A DNA stretch of 9,053 nt, from assembly GCA_900769905.1 (NCBI GenBank), contig CAAGIL010000041.1, positions 1 to 9,053 on the forward strand, written 5' to 3'. Below are positions 1 through 5,203 of the stretch, in pieces. Within the stretch, counting starts at the first letter, position 1. Each line of letters begins with the position of its first letter. The position numbers and the translations under genes are program-made. The notes under the pieces were generated by a model. That model was not told the origin of the DNA, ran no database searches, and saw only the letters and a program-made list of their open reading frames with translations. The stretch is from Rikenellaceae bacterium. GTDB lineage: Bacteria > Bacteroidota > Bacteroidia > Bacteroidales > UBA932.

Positions 1-994
1 ACAGTGCCACGCGGGACCCGTTCACCATAGCCTTCACGGCCTTGCGGCTCATCCTGAAACCCAGCGGTCCCTCGATGCCTCCGTCAGTGAAATCCAGGTC
101 GCCGAAGTCCGAATCGGCCTCAGTGCCCTCTATCAAGAGGCTCACGCCCACATTCTTGAGCTGCACCCCGCACAGTTTCTGCCCGCTCTCGCTAAGTGGC
201 AGGGAACGGTCGATGTGCAGGGGTCCGGCATCCGCGCACACAGGTTTCGCGGGAGCAACAGCACCCACAGGTTGCGCAGTAGCAACAGCGCACACAGGTT
301 TTGCGGGAGCCTCAGCACCCACAGGTTTCACCGGAGCCTCAGCGCACGCGGCATCCCCGTCCGGAGCTGGCGGCAACTTGTAGTCCCGGGGCACCAGGGC
401 GGTGAGCGAAGGGAAGAGAGGGGTGGTGCTGTGGCCCAGGTCCCGAGCCCAGATATACCCGTCCCCGGTCGAGCCTGTACCCGGGTAACTGAGCCCGCCT
501 GTTGCAACTATTATCTTGGAACACAGCCACTTGCGCCCGTCCTTCAACTCCACTTCGTAGCCCTCGCGTATGCGGCTGACCTCCGCCTCGCACTCTATTT
601 TCACGCCCACGCTGTGGCAGGCGTTCACCAGCGTGTCCACCACGTCCGAAGCGTGGTACGATGCCGGGTAGGCGCGGTCTCCCCTCTCCACCACGCTGCG
701 CATACCGTAAGTCTCAAAAAAGCGTATCAGCGCCTCGGGGTTGAGGTTGTAGAACGAAGACTTGATAAAGTTCGCGCCCGCGCGCACGTGGGAATTGAAG
801 TCATTCCAGGGCTTGAGGTTGGTGAAATTGCACCTGCCCTTGCCCGTAATCATAATCTTCCTCGCCGGACGCGGCATCTTCTCCAGAAGGGTGACGCTCG
901 CATCCGAACCGGACGCAACCAATTCTGACGCAGCGCTGTACGCGGCCATCAAGCCGGACGCGCCGGCCCCTATCACTACTATGTCTGACTTCAT
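1..994 (-). CDS. HI0933/BaiN-family FAD-dependent oxidoreductase, C-terminus cut by window edge
   Basis: 331 codons are visible from ATG at 994; no stop is reached, so the C-terminus lies outside the window. The N-terminus has a Rossmann dinucleotide fold (VVIGAGASGLMAA, residues 5-17), then ITGKGRCNFTN, the signature of the HI0933/YhiN/BaiN flavoproteins, and ATGGLSYPGTGSTGDGY around residues 160-177. The inserted substrate domain follows: PSLTALVP, then LCGVQLKNV and FGDLDFTDGGIEGPLG, matching the family's 'PSLVPL...GLSLRNV...FGE.LFTH.GVSGP' pattern. Between those two anchors, where relatives have a short loop, this protein carries about 70 residues, including four 9-residue Ala/Pro/Lys/Val repeats (residues 219-254). 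Members are cytoplasmic FAD enzymes of mostly unknown substrate; some act on bile-acid intermediates, but nothing here supports a particular substrate. It lies downstream of the SRP RNA gene on the same strand. No Shine-Dalgarno is seen. Family assignment is confident, function is not. Confidence 0.9.
   Translation of the reverse strand, partial: MKSDIVVIGAGASGLMAAYSAASELVASGSDASVTLLEKMPRPARKIMITGKGRCNFTNLKPWNDFNSHVRAGANFIKSSFYNLNPEALIRFFETYGMRSVVERGDRAYPASYHASDVVDTLVNACHSVGVKIECEAEVSRIREGYEVELKDGRKWLCSKIIVATGGLSYPGTGSTGDGYIWARDLGHSTTPLFPSLTALVPRDYKLPPAPDGDAACAEAPVKPVGAEAPAKPVCAVATAQPVGAVAPAKPVCADAGPLHIDRSLPLSESGQKLCGVQLKNVGVSLLIEGTEADSDFGDLDFTDGGIEGPLGFRMSRKAVKAMVNGSRVAL
234..341 (-). repeat. 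Four tandem 27-bp repeats inside the flavoprotein gene
   Basis: Four consecutive 27-base units run 234-260, 261-287, 288-314 and 315-341, with a degenerate fragment after. On the plus strand units 1 and 3 begin GCGCACACAGG and units 2 and 4 begin GCACCCACAGG, so the array looks like a duplicated 54-bp pair. On the coding strand each unit encodes nine residues of the type xAPAKPVCA or xAPVKPVGA, with Cys and Gly alternating at one position. The length is a multiple of three, so gain or loss of a unit keeps the reading frame. No spacers separate the units. Confidence 0.92.
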
Positions 995-1030
995 AAATCC
1001 AGTTTTCGGGAGCTGCCCGGGCAATAAACG

Positions 1031-1043
1031 AAAAAAGGGAAAG
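1031..1043 (-). terminator. U-tract after the SRP RNA closing stem
   Basis: The 3' arm of the closing stem (CTTTCCC on the minus strand) runs directly into TTTTTT. The terminal helix of the RNA thus doubles as an intrinsic terminator. The flavoprotein start lies 36 bases further on. Confidence 0.65.
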
Positions 1044-1132
1044 CTTAGCACATCGCACCGCTACGACCTCCTACCTTTGCTGCCTTCCGGCCCTGGAGGA
1101 TTTGGAGGGAGCTGGTCGTGTACGACTTTCCC
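1037..1132 (-). ncRNA. ffs: Small signal recognition particle RNA (4.5S-type)
   Basis: Read on the minus strand, the segment holds the near-invariant SRP domain IV core CAGGGCCGGAAGGCAGCA, with the GGAA tetraloop at 1088-1085, followed by AAAGGTAGGAGG. The E. coli 4.5S equivalent is CAGGUCCGGAAGGAAGCAGCC. The ends close by a 7-bp stem, GGGAAAG (1132-1126) with CTTTCCC (1043-1037), and a run of six T follows at 1036-1031. The product is about 96 nt, normal for the bacterial small SRP RNA. It binds Ffh and directs ribosomes making membrane proteins to FtsY. A TATCTTTG element lies immediately upstream, so it probably has its own promoter even though cdd reads towards it. End positions are inferred from the closing stem and could be off by a few bases. 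Confidence 0.93.
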
Positions 1133-1136
1133 GCTG

Positions 1137-1144
1137 CAAAGATA
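1137..1144 (-). promoter_or_regulatory. ffs: -7 element of the SRP RNA promoter
   Basis: The minus strand reads TATCTTTG, an exact match to the Bacteroidota -7 consensus TAnnTTTG. The predicted RNA 5' end (1132) is 5 bases downstream, the expected spacing. A TTTA at 1169-1166, with a 21-base spacer, is a possible weak -33 element inside the end of cdd. Confidence 0.75.
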
Positions 1145-1154
1145 CAAATAATTT

Positions 1155-1628
1155 TCAAATACTGTTAAAAATCATCGGCAGTATGTCATCCACCCTGTCG
1201 AATTTCCATATCAGCCCGTCCGCAACCATAAGCACGGACATAGGCTTGCCGGACTTCGCCTGGTACTGGGCCATCACCTGACGGCAGGCCCCGCAAGGCG
1301 TTGCAGGCGACTTCCCCAGTCTTCCGTGCACTCCCCCGGCTATCGCAATGGAGAGCATATCCTTGTCGGGATAGCGGCTGCCGGCAGCGAACATCGCCGT
1401 CCTCTCGGCGCAGAGTCCGGACGGGAAGGCGGCGTTCTCCTGGTTGGCTCCGCGCACGATCTGGCCGTTGGAAAGGCGCACCGCAGCCCCCACGTGGAAG
1501 TGGGAATAAGGCGCGTATGCCCCTGACATTGCCTCGATTGCGGCACTGACGAGTTCGCGGTCCTCGGGGATGAGCTCCTCCACGGACTTGTACTCAGTGT
1601 AAGTGATGTTGATATTTTTCTGTGTCAT
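1155..1628 (-). CDS. cdd: Cytidine deaminase
   Basis: 157 residues, in the range of tetrameric zinc cytidine deaminases, which convert cytidine and deoxycytidine to uridine and deoxyuridine in pyrimidine salvage. Visible motifs: YSHFHVGAA (41-49) in the substrate pocket; ANQENAAFPSGLCAERTA (61-78), with zinc ligand C73 and catalytic E75; and PCGACRQ (111-117), with the other two zinc ligands C112 and C115. The frame extends 11 codons upstream to another ATG at 1661, but the likely -7 promoter element lies inside that extension. The start at 1628 (MTQKN) also gives a normal family N-terminus, so I chose it. It is divergent from mnmA, and its last codons overlap the upstream part of the SRP RNA promoter. 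Identification is firm. Confidence 0.96.
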   Translation of the reverse strand: MTQKNINITYTEYKSVEELIPEDRELVSAAIEAMSGAYAPYSHFHVGAAVRLSNGQIVRGANQENAAFPSGLCAERTAMFAAGSRYPDKDMLSIAIAGGVHGRLGKSPATPCGACRQVMAQYQAKSGKPMSVLMVADGLIWKFDRVDDILPMIFNSI

Positions 1629-1648
1629 AATAATCTTGGTTATCCTGC

Positions 1649-1656
1649 CAAATATA
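1649..1656 (-). promoter_or_regulatory. cdd: -7 element of the cdd promoter
   Basis: The minus strand reads TATATTTG, an exact TAnnTTTG match. It predicts a transcript starting near 1643 and a leader of about 15 bases before the ATG at 1628. No good TTTG -33 is seen. Where a -33 would fall (about 1675-1680) it runs into the -7 element of the opposing mnmA promoter. Confidence 0.6.
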
Positions 1657-1677
1657 AACAAAATTCTGCAAAAGTGT

Positions 1678-1685
1678 TATCTTTG
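1678..1685 (+). promoter_or_regulatory. mnmA: -7 element of the mnmA promoter
   Basis: TATCTTTG matches TAnnTTTG exactly and is identical to the SRP RNA -7 element. The transcript would start near 1691, leaving a leader of about 16 bases before ATG 1707. No TTTG is found about 20 bases upstream; that stretch holds the cdd -7 element on the other strand. Confidence 0.6.
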
Positions 1686-1706
1686 TAAGGCTATAATGTA
1701 TCTTAT

Positions 1707-3017
1707 ATGAAGATTTGCGTAGGTTTGTCGGGAGGCGTGGACTCCAGTGTGGCGGCCCTGCTCCTGAAAAGGCAGGGCTATGACGTGTTCGCGATGTTTA
1801 TGCAGAACTGGCACGACACCGAGGGCACGCTGCACGGGGACTGCGAGTGGGAGGAGGACAGATTCGTGGCCGAAATGGTCGCAAGAAAAATAGGTATCCC
1901 CTTCTATTTCATAGACTTGAGCAAGGAATACAGGCAGCGCGTCGTGGACTATATGTTCGACGAGTACGCCAAGGGACGCACCCCCAACCCGGACGTGCTC
2001 TGCAACCGCGAGATCAAGTTCGCCGCCTTCCTCGAAGCCGCACGCAAACTCGGAGCCGATGTCGTGGCCACGGGGCACTACTGCCGCAAGGACATACTTC
2101 CCGACGGCACTTGCCGCCTGCTCGCGGGCAGCGACCCCAACAAGGACCAGAGCTACTTCCTCTGCCAGATAAGCCAGGAACAGCTCCGGGCGGCAATGTT
2201 CCCTATCGGGGACCTGTGCAAGCCGGAGGTGAGGCGCCTGGCACGCGAAGCCGACCTGCCGTCGGCGGACAAGAAGGATTCCCAGGGTATATGTTTCGTG
2301 GGCAAGGTGGACCTCCCCACCTTCCTCCAGCAGAAGCTCAAGGGCGAGGAAGGAGACGTGGTGGAGGTATTCGAGCCTTTCTACGAGTCCAATGAGCTAT
2401 ACCTCAGGCAGATGCGGATCCTGGACAGCATACGCTCGGATAACGGGGCACCCGATTCCAGGGCAGCCTCAGAGCTCTCCCGGGAGGAGCTCGAAGCGCT
2501 CAGCAGCCCCCTCGACTACTCCGGCCTGGTCTTCCAGACCGAAACTTACCGATCGGGCAAGAAGCACATCAAGAAGACACGATACAAGGCGAACCCCTGC
2601 GGAGCGATAATCGGCAGGCACGAGGGAGCCCAGTTCTACACCATAGGCCAGCGCAAGGGTCTGGCGATAGGCGGCCACAGCAAGCCTATTTTCGTACTCG
2701 CAACCGACCTGGAAGCGCGCAGGATATATGTGGGCGAAGGCGAGGCCCACAAGGGGCTGATGCGCCAGTGTCTGCACATACGTCCCGACGAAATCCACTG
2801 GCTGCGCCCTGAACTGGAGATGGAGCCGGGCCAGACGCGGCGCCAGCTCGTGCGGATCCGCTACCGCCAGCCCCTGGAGGAAGCCCTGCTGATAATGAGG
2901 GAGGAAGGGATGTATGTGCTCTTCGACCGTCCGCAGCGCAGCATCACCGCAGGCCAGTTCGCAGCCTGGTACAGCCCTGACGGAGAGCTCTGCGGCTCGG
3001 GTGTAATTTCCGGATAA
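1707..3017 (+). CDS. mnmA: tRNA-specific 2-thiouridylase MnmA
   Basis: 436 residues; the enzyme activates U34 of tRNA Lys, Glu and Gln with ATP and inserts sulfur to give 2-thiouridine, in the cytoplasm. The N-terminal PP-loop is GLSGGVDSS (6-14). The PDVLCNREIKF motif holds catalytic C99, and DSQGICFVG holds the persulfide-carrying C196. DPNKDQSYFL (143-152) and YTIGQRKGL (311-319) are further family signatures. E. coli MnmA is about 370 residues. The excess lies mainly in one stretch, residues about 220-298, inserted between the GEEGDVV segment and GAIIGRHEGAQFYTIGQRKGL. The insert is rich in charged residues, including SRAASELSREELEAL and a KKHIKKTRYK patch. The ATG gives an immediate PP-loop start and sits just after a good -7 element. 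No Shine-Dalgarno. Identification is firm; the role of the insert is unknown. Confidence 0.97.
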   Translation: MKICVGLSGGVDSSVAALLLKRQGYDVFAMFMQNWHDTEGTLHGDCEWEEDRFVAEMVARKIGIPFYFIDLSKEYRQRVVDYMFDEYAKGRTPNPDVLCNREIKFAAFLEAARKLGADVVATGHYCRKDILPDGTCRLLAGSDPNKDQSYFLCQISQEQLRAAMFPIGDLCKPEVRRLAREADLPSADKKDSQGICFVGKVDLPTFLQQKLKGEEGDVVEVFEPFYESNELYLRQMRILDSIRSDNGAPDSRAASELSREELEALSSPLDYSGLVFQTETYRSGKKHIKKTRYKANPCGAIIGRHEGAQFYTIGQRKGLAIGGHSKPIFVLATDLEARRIYVGEGEAHKGLMRQCLHIRPDEIHWLRPELEMEPGQTRRQLVRIRYRQPLEEALLIMREEGMYVLFDRPQRSITAGQFAAWYSPDGELCGSGVISG

Positions 3018-3018
3018 G

Positions 3019-3057
3019 CCCTGCAATTCCGCAAAAAATCCCCTGCAGGGTCCGCAA
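3019..3057 (+). repeat. Imperfect direct repeat and palindrome just after mnmA
   Basis: CCCTGCAATTCCGCAA (3019-3034) is nearly repeated as CCCTGCAGGGTCCGCAA (3041-3057). The second copy contains a perfect 10-bp palindrome, CCCTGCAGGG (3041-3050). Its TGCAGGG could instead pair with CCCTGCA of the first copy (3019-3025) to form a 7-bp stem. No T-run follows directly, so this is not a convincing intrinsic terminator. Function unknown. Confidence 0.5.
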
Positions 3058-3062
3058 TCGAA

Positions 3063-3091
3063 GAAAAAACCAAAAAAAATGTAGTTTTTTC
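3063..3091. repeat. AT-rich inverted repeat with A- and T-tracts
   Basis: GAAAAAAC (3063-3070) and GTTTTTTC (3084-3091) are perfect 8-bp inverted copies, 13 bases apart, and the second is followed by more T-runs up to 3104. It could be a weak terminator for mnmA. It could also be a bent, UP-like region in front of the histone-like gene promoter. The sequence does not decide between them. Confidence 0.4.
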
Positions 3092-3103
3092 AATTTTTCT
3101 TTT

Positions 3104-3110
3104 TATCTTG
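3104..3110 (+). promoter_or_regulatory. Probable -7 element of the histone H1-like gene
   Basis: TATCTTG, preceded by a long T-rich stretch, is one base short of the full TAnnTTTG element. It predicts a start near 3115 and a leader of about 48 bases, AT-rich just before the ATG, as expected for a strongly expressed Bacteroidota gene. No clear -33 TTTG. Confidence 0.5.
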
Positions 3111-3162
3111 CAGGCAAATAAGCTGAATAAGAAGATATTACTATTCTAAAAAAAATAAAATA

Positions 3163-3339
3163 ATGGAAAATCTTGTTAACAGAATCAAGGAGAACATTGC
3201 TCTCTTCGTAGAAAATGCAGATGCACAGGTAGTGAAGAACAACAAGGCAGCAGGCGCACGCGCCCGCAAGGCAGCTCTTGAGCTTATGAAGGACCTCAAG
3301 GAGTTCCGCAAGGTATCAGTTGCCGAGGCAAAGAAATAA
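3163..3339 (+). CDS. Small histone H1-like (Hc1-type) DNA-binding protein
   Basis: A 58-codon gene starting MENLVNRIKENIALFVENAD and ending KVSVAEAKK, then TAA at 3337. Residues 25-52 are Lys/Arg/Ala-rich and helical, with KNNKAAGARARKAAL followed by LMKDLKEFRKVS. This is the pattern of the short Hc1/histone H1-like proteins of Bacteroidetes (about 55-65 residues), thought to bind DNA and act in nucleoid organisation. Codons are less GC-biased than in the neighbours (GAA, AAA, AAT, GTA), as expected for a short, highly expressed gene. It stands alone, with a likely promoter at 3104 and a terminator at 3425. The start is the only reasonable ATG, preceded by an A-rich leader without Shine-Dalgarno. 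The family call rests on remembered similarity; the gene itself is well supported by composition and context. Confidence 0.85.
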   Translation: MENLVNRIKENIALFVENADAQVVKNNKAAGARARKAALELMKDLKEFRKVSVAEAKK

Positions 3340-3372
3340 TTTTTTTGCATTTTTTTCACTTTCAGTGCAACG

Positions 3373-3412
3373 AAACCGAAAACCCCTGCATCTTGCATAT
3401 AGGTTTAGGTTT
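3373..3412 (+). other. Structured element 3' of the histone-like gene: possible sRNA or 3'UTR hairpin
   Basis: Two nested helices can form: AAACC (3373-3377) with GGTTT (3408-3412), and AAACC (3380-3384) with GGTTT (3402-3406). They are capped by TGCA (3387-3390) pairing with TGCA (3394-3397) around a TCT loop. The element lies between the histone-like stop codon and the terminator hairpin and encodes nothing. Either it is part of the histone-like mRNA's 3' end, or a short RNA begins here. CATCTTGCATA at 3389-3399 loosely resembles the TATCTTGCA upstream of the histone-like gene. Inferred from base pairing by eye only. Confidence 0.35.
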
Positions 3413-3424
3413 TAGTACACGTCT

Positions 3425-3465
3425 AAGGGTTGGCCGACGGGAGTTGGTCAGCCCTTTGCTTTTTT
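3425..3465 (+). terminator. Intrinsic terminator between the histone-like gene and the M6 peptidase gene
   Basis: AAGGGTTGGCCGAC (3425-3438) pairs with GTTGGTCAGCCCTT (3443-3456) around a GGGA loop. The stem has about 14 pairs, three of them G-U, and is followed by TGC and then TTTTTT (3460-3465). It is a strong hairpin for the transcript of the histone-like gene. The peptidase ATG lies only 25 bases beyond the T-run, so this hairpin could also sit in the leader of that gene if transcription reads through. Confidence 0.85.
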
Positions 3466-3486
3466 CGAAATTATTGCGTAACTATG
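3455..3486 (+). promoter_or_regulatory. Weak candidate promoter for the M6 peptidase gene
   Basis: TTTG (3455-3458, at the end of the terminator stem) is 20 bases from TAACTATG (3479-3486), one mismatch from TAnnTTTG. The spacing equals that of the strong tyrS promoter. If real, transcription would start at about the ATG at 3491, giving an almost leaderless message. It is the best candidate in the gap, but weak. Confidence 0.25.
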
Positions 3487-3490
3487 CACT

Positions 3491-5203
3491 ATGTTATATA
3501 TAGTCTCCATAGTTCTTGCAGTCTTCAGGATGGCGCTGATACCTGTCCAGTTCAGCGACCAGGCCCTGGAAAGCACTGACGCACAGCTCATTGAGCTTGC
3601 GGCAAGGGCTCAGGACTATTTCAACGACCAGATTCCCGCCCTCGGCCTCGAAGAAGGATACGGCGTGGAATTCACCCTCCTCCCCCGCATCACCCTCAGC
3701 CGCACCCTCTCCTACTACGGCTCCAATTACTCCGACCGCAAGGACGTGCTGGCCTACGAAGCCGTGCGCGAAGCCCTGCGTCTCAGCCGCGATGCCGTGG
3801 ATTTCAGGGACTACGACAATGACGGCGACGGGGTCGTGGACATAGTCCACCTCATCTGCGCCGGGGAAGACGAATCCATGGGCGGAGCCCAGCACTCCAT
3901 CTGGCCCCAGTACGACAGGCTGGAAGCCCACGGAGGGCGGTACAACAACGGCCGCGCCGTTTTCGACGCCTACACCCTGGCAAGCGAGAGCTGCGGGCTC
4001 GGCATCATCTGCCACGAAATCGGCCACCACCTGGGCCTGAGCGACCTCTACGACAGCGACGGCGACGGCAGCGGCGGGCTTTCCCAAGGCCTGCGCAGCA
4101 CTTCGCTGATGGACTGGGGCTGCCGCAACGATAAGGGCAACACTCCCCCGAATTTCGCCGCACCCGAGCTCGACGCCCTCGGCAAAGGCACTTGCCTCGA
4201 GCCGGTCAAGGGAAGCTATGTGCTTGAGCCGGTGAACCTTGGCGGGGAATACATACGCATCCCTGGCGAGCAGGACGGGGAATATTTCCTGCTCGAATGC
4301 CGCGACGCAAAGGACTGGGACAGCCACATAGGCGGCAGCGGCCTGGTGGTCTACTACGTCGACAAGTCCTCCTCCCCGGCAGGCTGGTCGGACATACTCA
4401 GCCGCGAGCTCAGCGCCGCCGAAAGGTGGGCGAACTCCCAGGTCAACTGCAACCCCGGGTTCGAATGCATACGCCCTCTCACCGGACCGGACGACGACGG
4501 CTCGCAGGCCGCAATATTCTTCCCGGGCAACGGCTACAGTGCCATAGGCCAGGTGGGCGGACCCGAGCTCCGCTCCCGGAACGGACGCAGTACCACCCTG
4601 GCAATCACTGACATACGCCGCCTGCAGGACGGCAGCGTGAGCTTTGAAATACGCGAACCCATAATCATACGCGGGAGCTCCATCTACCAGGACGGCGCCA
4701 CCCTGCGCTGGAGCACAGACCTCGGCCCCGACGAAATCCGGGAGTACCGCGTGAACTGGGGCAACGGCGACAGCAGCTTCAGCACCACGGCGGGGCCGGA
4801 GAGCCGCAGCTGCGAAATCACGGGACTCAGGTCCCAGGGAGCCTACAGCGCCAGCGTAAGCCTGATTACCAGGAGCGGGATGGAGTACCGCGACAGCCTC
4901 AGCTTCATCACCAAGTTCTACCGCCAGGGCTCCTACCCCTACATCTACCTCGGCAGCGGCACGGGCGACAGCGATCACAGCCTGCGCGGCAGCGACGGCA
5001 GTTTCATCAAGGGCGCACGCATACCGCTCAAGATTTACAACGCCCCGGAACTCCGCGAATGTGAGTGGTACTTCGACGGGCGCAGAACCGGCCCGGACGC
5101 GGACGGATACTTTGAGCTGAACGAGTCCGGCACCCTGGAAGCGCGGCTGCTCTTCGAGGACGGGCACAGGGAAACCATAAGAAAGGAGATTACGGTCAGA
5201 TGA
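3491..5203 (+). CDS. M6-family zinc metallopeptidase with C-terminal fibronectin III-like region
   Basis: 570 residues. HEIGHHLGLSD (175-185) is the HExxHxxGxxD zinc site (H175, E176, H179, D185), with a Met-turn candidate in SLMDWG (M207). The M6 core starts almost at once (MALIPVQFSDQ, 14-24). DYDNDGDGVVD (107-117) is a DxDxDG-type calcium-like loop, and DLYDSDGDGSGG (185-196) may be a second. GGSGLVVYYVD (281-291) fits the end of the M6 core. Residues about 392-475 look fibronectin III-like and about 480-570 form another beta-rich region. M6 enzymes (immune inhibitor A relatives) are normally secreted with signal and propeptide. Here only 13 residues precede the core, hydrophobic (LYIVSIVLAVF) with no basic n-region. 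An in-frame TAA at 3479 excludes an upstream start; M14 is the next candidate. It overlaps the lipoprotein gene by four bases. Family firm, localisation and substrate unknown. Confidence 0.9.
   Translation: MLYIVSIVLAVFRMALIPVQFSDQALESTDAQLIELAARAQDYFNDQIPALGLEEGYGVEFTLLPRITLSRTLSYYGSNYSDRKDVLAYEAVREALRLSRDAVDFRDYDNDGDGVVDIVHLICAGEDESMGGAQHSIWPQYDRLEAHGGRYNNGRAVFDAYTLASESCGLGIICHEIGHHLGLSDLYDSDGDGSGGLSQGLRSTSLMDWGCRNDKGNTPPNFAAPELDALGKGTCLEPVKGSYVLEPVNLGGEYIRIPGEQDGEYFLLECRDAKDWDSHIGGSGLVVYYVDKSSSPAGWSDILSRELSAAERWANSQVNCNPGFECIRPLTGPDDDGSQAAIFFPGNGYSAIGQVGGPELRSRNGRSTTLAITDIRRLQDGSVSFEIREPIIIRGSSIYQDGATLRWSTDLGPDEIREYRVNWGNGDSSFSTTAGPESRSCEITGLRSQGAYSASVSLITRSGMEYRDSLSFITKFYRQGSYPYIYLGSGTGDSDHSLRGSDGSFIKGARIPLKIYNAPELRECEWYFDGRRTGPDADGYFELNESGTLEARLLFEDGHRETIRKEITVR
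5184..5188 (+). promoter_or_regulatory. Shine-Dalgarno site of the lipoprotein gene
   Basis: AGGAG, within AAAGGAG, lies 11 bases before the ATG at 5200, inside the last codons of the M6 peptidase. It is notable because most starts in this window lack such a site. Together with the ATGA overlap it suggests translation of the second gene is secured separately from the first. Confidence 0.5.

Noticed and set aside
234..341. CRISPR-like array
   Set aside because: The 27-bp units abut with no spacers, and they are in frame within a coding region.
215..928. Plus-strand open frame opposite the flavoprotein
   Set aside because: No recognisable motifs; the minus strand carries the FAD-binding signatures in order.
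1629..1661. 11-codon N-terminal extension of cdd
   Set aside because: The -7 element of the gene lies within it, and family N-termini fit the later ATG.
3141..3398. Minus-strand open frame across the histone-like gene
   Set aside because: It covers the terminator-proximal AT-rich gap, and the plus strand encodes a plausible Hc1-type protein in the same place.
3400..3466. tRNA-like gene
   Set aside because: No cloverleaf, no T-loop GTTCGA-type motif and no acceptor stem; the structure is a single long hairpin with a T-run.
3340..3490. Lost propeptide of the M6 peptidase hidden by a frameshift upstream
   Set aside because: The stretch holds a terminator and hairpin, has no peptidase-like sequence in any plus frame, and an in-frame stop is present at 3479.
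3494..5167. Long minus-strand open frame (557 codons) opposite the M6 peptidase
   Set aside because: Its product is a monotonous Val/Ala/Glu/Gly-rich string with no motifs, the usual shadow of GC-rich codons. The plus strand has a clear zinc-peptidase signature.
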